Positions 26,001-37,003 are shown, numbered from the stretch's first letter. The stretch: 64,000 bases of DNA from Klebsormidium nitens (GCA_000708835.1 DF237295.1:1-64000); one strand, 5' to 3'. Numbers and translations are program-made. The notes: generated from the sequence alone by a model not told the origin.

Positions 26001-27033
26001 TAACCCTGCTCCTAACCCCAGGTTAGGGTTTGGCAACTCAGCGCCTCTCAAACTGTCCTGCTGCAGGGGGCAGCTCGACAGTTCAAACGAGTCGCGGAGA
26101 AAGGATGACAAGTGGCCGCTTGGCCCCAGGGGTGCATCGCTGAGGTCAGCGCTAGTGGCAGCGGGAAGGAGAACAGGCTGCTCTTTGCAGTCCTCAGCGG
26201 AACACTCCAGCCCGCACTCTGAAGCAGATCTGAGGACGTCGGGGCAAATTCCACCTGATCGGGCATACGAATTGGTGGAAATATTGGTGACAACTCTCAA
26301 ATTCTCGGTGCACTTCATAAGTTGCCCTTGCAAGGAAGTGACGACTGCGTCTCAATAAAGCAACCCACCAAGGAAGTTAAGAAGGCATGACAGCTGCAAT
26401 CATTTCATTGACAAGTTTACCACTCATTTTCAAGTCGTACAAAGCAGTTTACCATCATGGAGAACCGACACAGCGCCTGAAACAGCCGTCAAGAGTGTAT
26501 CAAAATTTACCTGCCCCCCTCAAAGCTCGTTTCACTGGGCTTGTCGCCCCATCTACCTCCATCTTCTCCAGGCCGCCCGCTCCACTTGATGCAAAGGACG
26601 AGTTTGCCGGCAGCTGAAACTGCTGACATTGCGCCGTCCCCAGTCCCTGGGCGTCACAACCGGCCGAAGCAGGCGCAAGCAAGCAAGCAGCATCCGTTTT
26701 GCCCTTCTGCTTCTCTGGGTTAACACAGCCCGCCTCTTTCTTTAAAACCACTCTAGCTTTGGGCTTCTGGCCTTGTTTGGACATATCCACTGCTTTCCGC
26801 TTTCTGGCGCGCTCCTCTCGAGTTTCTCCATCCTGAGGATCTCTTTTACCCAAGACTCTCTTGGCCATCTTCGTTGGCAGAAGAGGAATGTCGTTCTCCC
26901 TTGCTTGGGGTCGTCTCTTTGCACCGTCACCTATTTTGATGGGCTGCACCCTCTTGGCTAGGAGAACTAGTGGCACATCTTCGTCAACCTCACAGCCCGC
27001 CAGCTGACGCTTTCGTCCCTTTCTCTGGATCAT
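14025..27033 (-). CDS. ATX3/4/5-like: ATX3/4/5-like trithorax-type histone H3K4 methyltransferase (PWWP-PHD-ePHD-SET)
   Basis: A nuclear SET-domain lysine methyltransferase of the plant ATX3/4/5 clade, predicted to act on H3K4. Exons: 27033-26511, 26344-25542, 24760-24705, 24461-24137, 23749-23681, 23301-23227, 22809-22754, 22350-22270, 21530-21392, 21105-20997, 20377-20278, 19750-19536, 19045-18897, 18114-17951, 17461-17257, 16629-16513, 16049-15984, 15669-15493, 14918-14844, 14482-14385 and 14112-14025: 3690 nt, 1229 aa, all phases consistent. The start [10 protein letters not shown] resembles the family N-terminus. Domains: basic N-terminus; PWWP (about 388-470, core PFWPAKV); PHD (about 535-636, WVCKQIW); a linker with [17 protein letters not shown]; extended PHD (about 746-955, ERCGVC, VHELCYG, CCLCPV, VCKIC); SET from about 1088 ([40 protein letters not shown]); post-[11 protein letters not shown] ending KFMN. 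The Y-x-G-E position reads YRGTL. Arabidopsis relatives are about 1020-1040 aa; the surplus lies in the N-terminal linker. It is divergent to the KDM8-like gene. Confidence 0.95.
17451..17549 (-). repeat. Duplicated acceptor region of ATX exon 15
   Basis: Two copies offset by 58 bp (17451-17490 and 17509-17549) read, on the gene strand, TGAGG, GGCTGTCCCGCTT-like sequence, TGCAG, then AGCC/AGAC-GTAAAGG-like sequence. The downstream copy carries the real acceptor of exon 15 (exon starts at 17461). The upstream one is a decoy acceptor with a copy of the first exon bases. Confidence 0.75.
18085..18300 (-). repeat. Duplicated start of ATX exon 14 (decoy acceptor plus exon fragment)
   Basis: The first ~36 coding bases of exon 14, with their CCCCCAG acceptor, recur about 173 bp upstream in intron 13 (18258-18296). 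The real copy encodes [12 protein letters not shown]; the decoy encodes [12 protein letters not shown] and then diverges. The decoy has no rest of the PHD exon, so it is a partial duplicate and not a usable alternative exon. Confidence 0.82.
22063..22188. mobile_element. MITE-like fold-back element in ATX intron 8
   Basis: A ~125-bp imperfect palindrome: left arm from about 22063 (CAGCTTCTTTCGAGCAACCT) and right arm ending at about 22188 are complementary over about 34 bp with few mismatches. The inner part pairs again (AGTGTCATCTAACTTA against TAAGTTACACT). The size and terminal inverted repeats fit a non-autonomous fold-back transposon. I cannot see a clear target-site duplication and see no second copy in the window. 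Confidence 0.6.
22703..22745 (-). repeat. T-rich (TTTTG)n tract just after the ATX exon 7 donor
   Basis: On the gene strand a run of TTTTG and TTTTTTTTG units starts about 9 nt after the GTGAGC donor of exon 7 (exon end 22754). U-rich intronic tracts at this position can help U1 snRNP recruitment in plants. It may also be a neutral simple repeat. Confidence 0.7.
24969..25054. ncRNA. Miniature hairpin in ATX intron 2 (microRNA-like fold-back, or transposon remnant)
   Basis: Arms 24969-25003 and 25021-25054 pair over about 34 bp with a handful of mismatches around a ~17-nt loop. Both arms contain GTCTTTCTTAGC or its complement GCTAAGAAAGAC. The 86-nt size and near-complete pairing suit a plant-type miRNA precursor, but a small inverted-repeat transposon relic would look the same. 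Nothing shows transcription apart from the host intron. Confidence 0.35.
25978..26036 (-). repeat. Telomere-like CCCCTA/CCCTAA tract coding for Gly-Leu/Gly-Val in ATX exon 2
   Basis: The plus strand carries CCCCTACCCCTAACCCT-type repeats. In the gene frame this encodes an alternating [14 protein letters not shown] stretch in the disordered linker before the PWWP domain. The repeat unit resembles plant telomere sequence, so exon 2 may have gained it by repeat expansion. Confidence 0.7.
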
Positions 27034-28241
27034 GGCTCGCCGTTTGTAAACGCAAGTGCGATCACTAGCGACTACCCATCGTTGTGCAGACAAGTTGTCC
27101 GCTCATCTACCTTTCTCATTCATGCAGGCCGGAAGCGTCCAGCCCAAACTCAGAGGTCGAGGAATGATGGTAACCAAGGGCGCATGTCCTCCTTTCTTCT
27201 TGTGCTCTGGTTCGGAGCTTTGCTACGGTACTCTAGGCTTTAGAGTCTGGGCTCCACTGGCACCAGGTGGGCATTGCATCAACTTCCTGGCAGTGACGTT
27301 CGTACGTGGACTTTTTGAAGTCTGCCGCGAAGAGTTTGAATCTCAAGATCCGACGGCTGGAGATGCACCGTTTGAAGGGTTGCGTATCCACGGACCGTCT
27401 CGATGTGCCCATTTGAAATTCAGGGGGGCCGAGGACAAGGCTGAACGTCCAGTCGGAGCAACCGAGAACTCTGCAGTCTGCTGCTTCTGTCATTGGCGCT
27501 TTTCTCCCCTTAGGCCAGGGAGGGAATATTCACCGGATGATGCACTTTGTGAGCCGTTCTGCATCTGGGAAGTAGCTTTGAGGTTGAGCCTTCGTATGAT
27601 TGCCCAATGAAGCCCTTTTTCCTCTTGCGCAACGCTGCCCGCACACTTTCTACGAGCACTGCCTCCGCATGCGGAATCCGCAGAGTCCCGCAACCAGATC
27701 TGGAAACGTTTACCAAGAGCTTCTTTCAGGTAAACCTTCACTGACAAGGTTGCCCCAATGACAGCATTGCTTGGAATCATCAGACTCTTACCGGTAAATG
27801 GTTGATCAGTCTCAGCATTGGATAGAACTGTATGAGAACCTACATAACGTGCATATCTGAGAGTGCTCTTCCAAGTAAAGGTGTAAAACATGCAATTCCT
27901 TCTTTTCTACAAGGGCAAAGATGAGTAAATAAAACAACACTCAAGCTAAGTGTTTTCATGAGGTTTTTAAGATTGTTTTTGCTGCTTTATGATGATGCCC
28001 CTTCCTTAGGGGTTTCTTGTCACTTCAACGCACGTAATGGAGTCCAAGTTTCAGTACCAACTTTCTGTGTCATTGACCTCATCAGTTGGGGCTTGGTTGT
28101 AAACCAACATCAACCGGGGGCTTTATTGTGCCCACAGATTTTGCATGGCAGACCCAAGTCAAATCATTCCGCTATCCTGGACTCTTTTCGTGAAGCAAGC
28201 TTGCAGTGTGAAAGAAAGGGCTCGCATCAACATTTGCACAG
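27034..28241. promoter_or_regulatory. Divergent intergenic region ATX / KDM8-like, containing unresolved 5' exon(s) of the KDM8-like gene
   Basis: About 1.2 kb separates the ATX start codon from the first KDM8-like exon I can prove. That exon opens in phase 0 right after an acceptor, so at least one upstream coding exon should lie here or the gene is truncated. Open stretches exist on both strands (for example 27056-27610 + and 27891-27490 -), but none resembles a KDM8 N-terminus or joins convincingly. The region would act as a shared bidirectional promoter. Confidence 0.5.
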
Positions 28242-31200
28242 GTGGAATCTCCAGTCATCATCACTGACGCAATCAGCAAATGGCCTGCCGCCACCTGGAC
28301 TCCAACAACATTGGCGAGTCGCTTTCCAGATATCACCGTCCCAGTGGAAATTTCACGTTGGAGTGAGAAGCTGAAACGCTGGGGTGATTATAGAGATCTG
28401 TATGCCGAGCCTGCTGATGGTTGGGCCACTGGAGGGGAGGAGGTTTTTGCACCACACCAAGAGAGTGAGCAAGGGGTTTAAAATTGCTTCTTGTGAAGGC
28501 TGCTCTCGAGCAATTGGCTCCAAGTCTGTTGTTTAGGGGGTCTGTTTTTGACACTGTAGAATCAGGCGCCAACGAACTGCTCTCTCTCGTCATGCTTCTT
28601 GTTGGCCACAAAGTACCGCTTTTGGATATTCAACCTTCTCTCTACTTCTTTGAGACCTTCAGCTTCGAGTTGCCTGACGCCTCTTTGACGAGTTCGGCGG
28701 TTAGACTCGCTTCCCTGATGAGCTAGGCCTTTTCGTAGAAGCACAACAAGGAGAGAACTTCATGAACAAGGTGTTCTCGTGCAGACAAGGCCACTAAAGG
28801 TCGACCATTTTGTGACTTTCAAGGGGCAGTGAACTCATGTTGTTTCTCAAGTGTGGGTGATGCGTCCTTGAACTTTTCTCCAATAGCTGCAGGCTAATCA
28901 TAGAACATTATTGAAACACACCAACTCCTTATATGAAGGCGACTGACATGTTACTAGATTGACAGGGTCCTAGTATCCTCACAGGAATTGGACTCCCAGC
29001 TCTTACCCAGAGTCAAAGCATGCTCCTTCTTCAACTGAAAGATTGTCAATCTCTTTTCCCCAGTGCCGCTGAGCTTCTTCGTCGACACCTTCGTGCTCAA
29101 CAAAGACGCACACCCCGATGTTAACACAAAGTGGCGCGGCTACCTCGCCCAGCACAGCCTCCTTGACGAGAACCCTGAGATGACGTCAGCAGTGATGTAA
29201 GAGGCATCGCCGATGACATCAGCCTTCGACATTTTTCAAAGGAAAGGGAATCGTCTCTCAGGCTACTATGATAAAAGGCCCTGCGAAAGGTTTTGCTCGA
29301 TTCCTGGTTGATGGACCCTGATTTTGTCTGTCAAGCTGGCAATCTGCTAAGTCATTGAATGAAGTTTGTCCTGCAAAGACCGAAAACGTTTTTTCGCGAG
29401 TTGCCAGTTTCGACTTGACCTGACTTCTACGAGTACAGAAGTCGAACGACTCAAGTCCCACTCAAGTCCTCGTTGGTAGTCGGCTTGGCCTTCATCCAAG
29501 CATCCGATATTATCCGTGTTGGAGTAAGAGTCCGTTTGCTATCGTTGCAGAGAGCCTGATTACATCAAGGCCGGAAAGGGCCTCCACCAAAAGAACGTCT
29601 GGCTTGGACCTGCCGGAATGAGCACGCCCCTGCACCAGGACCCTTATCACAACCTCTTCGCCCAGGCAAGTGATACTTAGGTTGGGGGATATTACTCCCA
29701 GGATTTTCGAAGTACGTTCCAGCTCTGCGAAGGCAGTCCGGATTGGCGAGTTGCGCTTCGAGGCCAAGATTGTTGGCATGTAGATCGGCGCCTGTCACTT
29801 TTTAATGACACGGATTCGCCCTGGCTTCTCGGCTGGCCTAGATTGATGATAAGGTCGTCCGATGCAAATGGTCTTTACCCCTTCGAGCAATCTGTCCAAA
29901 CATGCCATCTAATGTGCCTTCATTCGCATGTGCCAGCGCCAAGGAGTTAGAGATTCTTCTGGCGGTCTACTGCCAGCCTTTACCAATGCGTAACTTCTCT
30001 CTTTGGACGTGCAGATCCATGGGCGTAAGTACGTCCGATTATACCATCCTCGAGACACCGCAGCCATGCACCCGTTCCAGCACTCCCCTCTCCTGCGTAA
30101 CACGTCCAAGGTCAGTGACAGCAAATGCAAAAGCGTACCCCATTTATTACTTGCAAGCCACTATGAGTATTCTGGCGCTATGACTCCTCCGATGACGGAT
30201 GTTGCCGTCTAAGTAAACTGCTAAGCGGCTAATGAGTGAGCAACGAGTGCAAACAATAGCATTCGCTGAAAGATGTACGAAGCCAGCCGCAGCCGCACCT
30301 GCGCATAGCTGCCGTTTCCAGCGACCACTAGACTGACTCGAATGATTCTGACCACTTTCAGCACTCGTATCTCCTGATCGATCTTGTACAACCCCACGCG
30401 GTCGCTACTAGTGATCTTGGATCGATGCATACATTAGGCAGTCCGACTATTTATACTTAAGCTTCATGCCCACCTTCATCTTCTTCTTCACCCGACCGTT
30501 TCTGTCCATGTAAATTAGGTCGACGTGGAGGCGTCCGAAACTTCGGACACGTGGCCGAACTTTGTTCGGACGCCGTTCTGGGAGTGCGAGCTGCAACCGG
30601 GGGAGATGCTCTACGTGCCGCGCAAGTGGTGAGCCGCTGCGGCTCGCGCCTCTAGTTCTTTGACATTGTAAGTTTCATCGTGGGTTGATTTTTGGCCAGG
30701 GGTTCCGCTGGATTGCAACCGGAAAATTGTGGAGGCGGATCACACGTCACCGCTCCGCTACTATTTGTCAAGGCGATCAAATGGGGTGAGGTGGTCCGGT
30801 CTTCCGGTTCCGTTGTTCCGTTCAGTTGCGCACGAGAAGCAGGACCGCACTTTCCTCGCACATCTCGTTCCATTGACCTGTTAACTCCTTTGAGATGGAC
30901 CGGTCTTCCGGTCAGGTCGGTCCGCTCAGATGCTAACGGGAAGCAAAAGGACAGTCGCATTCGTCCGTTTTGGCCCTTCGCTCCGTGCATTGTAAGTACT
31001 CAGTCAAATCGTTACAGAAAGCAGCGAAGAAATGGCCCGCCTGCCAGTTCGCTGTCATGTCAAAGCGGGTGGAAACGACCGTTGTTTTGCCGGGCCGTTC
31101 CGCTGAGTTGCCGACCGGAACGAATTCGCCTTGTCGTCAGGGGGTCCCGGAACCGTCCGGTCATAGGCCCGTTCCGAATGAATAGCCCGTTTCTTTCCGA

Positions 31201-31602
31201 CCAGAAAGCAGTCAAAGAACCAGTCAGCAGATTCAGATGCAAGATTTCAGCTCTTCTTATAATGCCTCGAGCCAATTTTTGTATTTTCGACTACTGAAAT
31301 AATCGCTGGACAGACGTGCAGAGCCGGGCCGACGAAACGTTGCAAGCTTTTGGTCTCGCCATCCAGAATGTACTTCAGTGCGTTCCAGTGCCCCTCGCGT
31401 GCTGTGTCATTCATTCAAAACGTCTGGTTCACTTCGTAGAAATCCCAAAAGCAGCAAGCACTGCACTGTAATGATCCTCCAAAGTGTTGTCTTCTTCCCG
31501 ACTCTGTGACGTCACCGGCTTATCTCAGCTTCTCGCACCGCCAGGTGGCACTACGTCCGAGCGGTTGATACGAGCCTGTCCATAAGCTTCTGGTGGACCT
31601 GA
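28242..31602 (+). CDS. KDM8/JMJ30-like JmjC-domain 2-oxoglutarate oxygenase (5' end unresolved)
   Basis: A JmjC oxygenase of the KDM8/JMJD5 and plant JMJ30 group, which hydroxylates or demethylates protein side chains with Fe(II) and 2-oxoglutarate; in plants JMJ30 is linked to the circadian clock. Exons: 28242-28464, 29064-29196, 29551-29665, 30015-30110, 30519-30628 and 31545-31602, 244 codons in frame from the first provable acceptor. Visible: ESPVIITDAISKWPA and VPVEI at the domain start, YLAQHSLLDE, WLGPAGMSTPLHQDP with the H-x-D iron ligands (H147 and D149 of the visible part), GRKYVRLYHPRD, LLRNTSKVDVE, PGEMLYVPRKWWHYVRA with the second His ligand (H228), and SISFWWT at the end, as in KDM8. 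The intron after exon 3 begins GC, not GT. The N-terminal helical region of about 150 residues expected for the family is not found. Confidence 0.88.
30785..31130 (+). repeat. Degenerate ~100-160 bp repeats in the last KDM8-like intron
   Basis: Three diverged blocks (about 30785-30855, 30888-30960 and 31055-31125) share GACCGGTCTTCCGGTTC-like words, TCCGTTCAG/TCCGCTCAG and a GGGAAGCA-like stretch. They keep a long open frame by chance but encode nothing recognisable. Confidence 0.55.
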
Positions 31603-33193
31603 GGCACGTGCCACCGCTACGTCATTCTACCGCTGCTCTCGTCAGCAGTAAAGCACGTTCGCAAGCGTTCGGCACGTTTCAGTGGCTCCCTGTGGTAAGT
31701 TATGTTATCAACGGCCGATGCCAAGCGGATCCCAGCTTCTGCGTATGCACGGGGTTCTGCGCTTATCAAGGTTTGTTTCTTGAGCAGATTGAACGACTTA
31801 AGAGTGCCCAGAAGCATTCGCTGCTCGTTTTGATCTGTCTGCCTATGATCAAAGAACACCAGAACTGGTTTGCCCTAGTTTGTTGTCCACTGTCTACAAA
31901 TGCACGTCCATGCAAAGGAACTCATATTCTCTCGTTGCTGGACCTCAGGTCGAGACACGTGGCTTCTTCTATCCGTACTGGGATCTACGTCCAAGTACTG
32001 AAGGGTCGCCGACCGTGGAACATTGCTATGGCTATCTACAGCGAGTGTTTTCGAGGGTGGGGCTTTTATTGGGAAGAGAAACACCGGAGCATGGAGAAAA
32101 AGACGGGTCTGTCACTGCATAAAATCGGATTGTCTTTTCCATGCATAACAACGCTTCAAAGAGCTTAGGGGCATCGGGAGTGCCTAGCTGATCTTGTAAA
32201 ATACCGATGCGCACAAGCCTCAACTGTCCATTGGCTGCGGTATGGTAAGTCCACCAATGTAAGCCGCTGATATCGTGGCAGTATTTACTTAATACAATCA
32301 GAGAGAGATAATCGGACGGATAGTTCCAGTTTGAGACATAATGATATTGTTCGGATCATGTCAAGTCGAGCCAGGATCGATTAGTGACTATGTATGTCAG
32401 TGTTTATACATGACGCCATGAGAGCTTCTTCTAAGGATGGATTGTCGACAGCCACAAATCAAAACACAGGTTTGTCTGGTGGTTGGCACGTGAACTGATA
32501 CGCGAATGCAGGCGAGCTATGCTGCCATGTGCATGACACTGAGTGATGGACTCCACGTGTCAGGCCAGCTAGAGCTGCATGTGGCTCAACCGACTGTCAA
32601 CCATGTATACGCGCCGGCGTGCGGCCAAACGATCGCCTTTATGATTTGCACATTGACCACAATGATGATCCCACGTGCTACCGTCATGATCGGATCATTG
32701 TTTAAGCTCGTTTGATAAGTATACGAACCGGTTTGCGATCATGCATTCTTAATGATTGACTTTTTATAGTGTAAGCTTATCATTGAAAGCCGGACGCAAG
32801 TCGGTGTGCAAACATGAGTCGCGATCAGACACAAGGATACTGAGGCTTTAATGGCAGCACATGAGCTCGGCATGCATCATGTGGCTGAAACATAGAAGGC
32901 ATCTCTGCAATCAATTATGTACATGTCCGTTCTTAATTTCGCTCACCTGGTTAAAATGCTGCTGAATCTTGATATACCTACTCTACAGGCCTTTAGTTTC
33001 AAATGACTGACACTTAAATCTTCGTTAACTTTGTAGCGTCCCTCTACGTATTCGCTGGAGCTAAAGCATTTCGATTCATACTCTGCAATGACTCCGTTGT
33101 GTTCATCTCAGCATACTCGTTCGTTTGGTCGCCGAACGTGAAAGCCCGCAAAAGGCGAGCGCAGTTCGATTGCCTACTAACATAGAACTTGAC
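31603..33193. other. Convergent intergenic region, KDM8-like / FCF1
   Basis: About 1.6 kb between converging stops. A 190-codon open stretch at 31593-32168 starts at GTG inside the last KDM8 exon in another frame and shows no family feature, so I treat it as chance. The rest (32200-33190) is AT-richer with no gene or structured RNA that I can support. Confidence 0.5.
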
Positions 33194-36100
33194 CTACATT
33201 CTAGGAGCTGCATAAGAAAGAATGCATGACTTGTCAGATCAGCCGTTTCTTTGGGTGATCTACAAAGGCAGATAACAGGTACAAACTATAGACAGACGTT
33301 CAATGAGTCAATCTGCTGACGCGCTCCAAGATTTACATGTTCGAAATACATTAACGAAAGCCAACCAACCTGGTCAACATGATATTTAAGCAAGACGAGA
33401 GGAAGAGCGGAAACGTACCTCCGCCAATGGTTGCTTCTGGCAACCTTTCAATGCTGTATTTATGTTGTGTAATGTACATGATTGGAACGCCAGGAATCTG
33501 CACAGGCACCTTGGGCAGTGTAAGACGATACCCGTAACCGTTCGCTCAAAACCGATCGGGGACGCTACGTGACGCTCTTTCGCTGAACCGCTCTTTCAAC
33601 TTCGTATTTGTGCCAAAACGCCGACAAACAATCAATGATGCTTGCCGGTCAAGGAGCCATCAATGAGCCCTCGCTCAGTTCTCCGAGCATTCTGAGAAGG
33701 GCGACCACTAATATGCTCCAGACGGATGTATGTCACTAGAAATCATTGACCTCTCAAAACAAACAAATTGCACGCCGTTACGTGTCTACCACATCAAAGC
33801 TGCTGTTTGCTTCTGCTCTGAAAGAGCTGCTCCTGAAGAGTGCGGCGCTGCTCGAAAGTGTTTGTATCAACCTTACAGAATCAGCGCCTTCAACGCTCAA
33901 AAACCATCTCAGATGACGACACTTCGATTGACACGGCGACCAATCTGCACTTCCTGCGGCTTTCTGGTCGCCAAGAAAGCGTCAGCTAGGTGTAATCAAT
34001 GAGCGAAGGGCAAGCAGGCGAAGGCCTGCCTACGGAAATCTCACCTTGCGTATTCGCCGCTTCAGGTCTCTATCGCAGGTGGCTACGATGTAGCACTTGT
34101 GCTGCAGCACAGAATATAGAGTCGTCAGAATCTTCGACTTGGGTTCTTGAGCCCTGGTGCCAAGCAACCAAACGACCTCTTTTCAAGAAATCTCATAGTG
34201 AAGGTATCCATTGCAACTGAGAGTAGTCTGCCCTGATTCTGTTCCAGACAGCCACAGCAATCGCCTTGGTTGCTTGGTTGAGTACCTCCAATGAAAGTGG
34301 TCACGGAAAGTTTGAATGGAGCTTACAGCTTGCTACTGCAGTCCAGTTCAACCATCGGTGAGCCCTCCATTGAAATAAACTGCAAATTTCTACAGAGAAG
34401 ACTATTCCTGTTTGAACTCTGTGCCAACACAGAACTTGTTAACACTTCTTGCCAACACTTCTTGAGTTAGCGATGTATCATGCAGTCTCAGAACAGCTCT
34501 TACCTGCCGAACCCTGTCCACTAAGCAGTCATCCGCATATGTCCCAGAGTGAGTGCAGGGGAGGCGCTCGAATCGGGGATCCTTTGCAATGCTGCAGAAT
34601 ATACTTGGTATAAGATACATCTAAACCATTCTTCTGTGACTAGCATATATGTAAAGACTTGAAAACCCTCTTCAACATAAGCACCAGACGCATTGCAAAG
34701 CTATCTCGTCCCTTGGGGCCGGCGAGACCCAGACGAGCAAGAACTTCTCGAGACACAGTCTGGGGAAAGACTGCAATAGCAGCTGGAGAACAGGTGCCAA
34801 AACTACGGCAACGCGGAACCTGGTGTTTGCTCCTTACCGCAGAGCGACCCTGTATCGCTGGCCCAGCTTCTCGAGCTCCGCCATCACGCAGTCCGTTATG
34901 CAGGGCGTGCCTGCAAGCAGTAGGAAACGTTTCTCAGATATACCGCAGACCAGACCACTCAACGAACTGAGACAAGCTCTGTTTCCATTACAGACCACAC
35001 GCTTGCTAGAAATCGAGGATTATCTGCAAACAGTAGAAAGCGTTTGAGGATCTCCAGACAAACCTGCTGTTTAGGACCCCCGAGACGAGCCCCGCTTCGA
35101 TTTCAAACCACACATTCGCATGTGTATGTCGCATGTAAACATCACCAGTTGGACAGAAAGCGCCTGACCTAAGAGGACCTATCGAAGGTTGCTCGCGAGC
35201 ATACATGGATAAGCTTTGGCAAGCAAGGGGAACCACTTACATTTCGCATAGAGACAGTCCATCATGCTCTTTACTAGATCCAGCTGCAGCAAGAGCGGAA
35301 CAGGTCAGCCAAGCACGGAGAGTCACGAGGAACCAGACAAGAAAGGAAAGGCAGCAGAAAAACTGACACCAGCCGCATGCAGTCTTCTACTGGCGTGCAA
35401 TTACACCAAGCGCGAGGATCTCATCGAAGGCCGTCGAAAAGGGCCACTGTAAACCACCGCCGAGGCTCCTGGTGCACAGATGTCCAAAATCCGCCCTTGT
35501 AATACGTTGATCATCAAAGTGCTTCCGGATCCCAAATACACTTTACAGCCAACCCTTTACGAGTTCGTTTAGGGCATGGCAAAACGATAGGAAAGCGTCA
35601 AAGGAGCAGACGACGGAGCAAACGTTTGCAGCTTCTGGCGTGGGACTCTCCGTTACATGACTTTGGACCTTGTCCAAGCTGACACTTGCAAGATGGCTCA
35701 CCTTGTTTTGAATTGAGAAGTTGATGAAGTTGGTATCCACAAGCACTTGATACGGCGGTCCCAGCGCAGTGTTGTACTTGAAGAAGAGGGCGGACGAAAC
35801 TTGTTGGCTGCGGAGAATGATGTGAAAGTCAGAAACAAATAGTGGTCGGAACACCTTGAAAGGTTCTGCGTGATGAGACAGCTTCCTCACTGTTATATCT
35901 GAATCTCAAGCGGTGACACTTGCTAAACCCGCCCCCCCTCCCAAGAAGAAGTGACGAGCATCTTCTTGGCCATGCCAAAAGCCCCTTTCGAGCGCAAATC
36001 AAGAGTTACCCCCCAAAGATATCTAAGTTTCGGATTCTAAGGGAGTTTGATCACAAGAATCATCATCTTTTTTGAATGTTACCTGCTGCACTATGTGAGA

Positions 36101-37003
36101 GTTGTCAGTATAAGTGCGGCAGTGGTTGTCAACTATGCACAGCAACTTACCGTGCCATTGCATACTTTTGAAAGGCTGCCCGGATGTTGACCGGACACCT
36201 CCAGTCTTAACCAGAACATTGACACACCCCTAAGACCCCCCTCCACTTTGTCTTGTACCACCACCCCCTCTACACCCTCTTCAAGTAACTAGCTGTCTGA
36301 AACAAATAGAGGGGGTGGATGCTGTCAACTGGTTTCAATCGAAGCAATTGATTAAAAAAGTCAATCGAATCATCCGCAATTGACTTAACATTGTGGCTGA
36401 CAACTTACACATTTCGAGGAAGCTTGTCATCCTTTTTGCCGGCAGCGAGGGCCTTCTCTTTTTGACTGCAAAAACAAGGACGGACTTTCGATAAATGCAA
36501 ACTCCTATCATAAAATCATTCATGGCACACCGGCTGCACACACGATGACTCTGTATCCAGAAATATGTTCCTCAGAATCTTGTCTTTGTACAGTGCGTCA
36601 AAGCTCTACTTCCATAAACCGCAGCTTTGCACAGGACGTCCTACCACCTCCAGTGGGGCTACTTTTGGCACATATACCAAGGCTGATTTGGGCATTGAAG
36701 AGAACTCTCTGCATCGCCACCATTACCGAGCAATCCAGTATGATGAGCCAATAGATGATCAATCTTGCAGCTGCCAAGAGATGTGGCCAGCGAAACCCTA
36801 ATGTGAAGCCTTTTACATTCGTTTATGAATCTACTATCACAAGAAATACCACTTCTGGCCCTGCAAAAACAACCTCTCACTCCCCAATCCAAGCGGGGTG
36901 TCCTTGTCGACTCAGAAAGCATCTCTACTCACTCTTTCACATCCTTCAGATTGAGGATGCGCTTGACTTGCGCATACTTCCGCTGTTGCTTTGCCCGCCC
37001 CAT
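33194..37003 (-). CDS. FCF1: FCF1/UTP24 PIN-domain endonuclease of the small-subunit processome
   Basis: FCF1 (UTP24) is the nucleolar PIN-domain nuclease that cleaves pre-rRNA at early sites during 40S ribosome assembly. Nine exons: 37003-36933, 36465-36409, 35807-35702, 35283-35241, 34910-34838, 34591-34504, 34101-34045, 33497-33419 and 33207-33194. They give 588 nt, 195 aa (human about 198), all phases consistent. The start [17 protein letters not shown] matches the family. The PIN acidic centre is visible: D67 in [16 protein letters not shown]104 in [16 protein letters not shown]137/D138 in GTYADDCLV, and D156/D158 in [11 protein letters not shown]. The end [16 protein letters not shown] then GGAPRM is typical. 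The last coding exon is only 14 nt and supplies the final APRM and stop. This is a single-copy housekeeping gene in most eukaryotes, and nothing here suggests it is damaged. Confidence 0.97.
34905..35056 (-). repeat. Duplicated acceptor region of FCF1 exon 5
   Basis: On the gene strand GAAACGTTTCCTACTGCTTGCAG, the real acceptor of exon 5, recurs about 115 nt upstream in intron 4 as AAACGCTTTCTACTGTTTGCAG. The copy is a plausible decoy 3' splice site. Confidence 0.72.

Noticed and set aside
27056-27610. 184-codon plus-strand open frame considered as the KDM8-like first exon
   Set aside because: Its protein does not resemble a KDM8/JMJ30 N-terminus and no donor in the right phase gives a convincing join to 28242.
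30692-31297. 201-codon plus-strand open frame
   Set aside because: Lies wholly in the last KDM8-like intron, in degenerate repeats; composition is biased and no family feature is seen.
31593-32168. 191-codon plus-strand open frame after the KDM8-like stop
   Set aside because: Opens at GTG inside the last coding exon in another frame and encodes nothing recognisable; treated as 3' UTR or intergenic chance.
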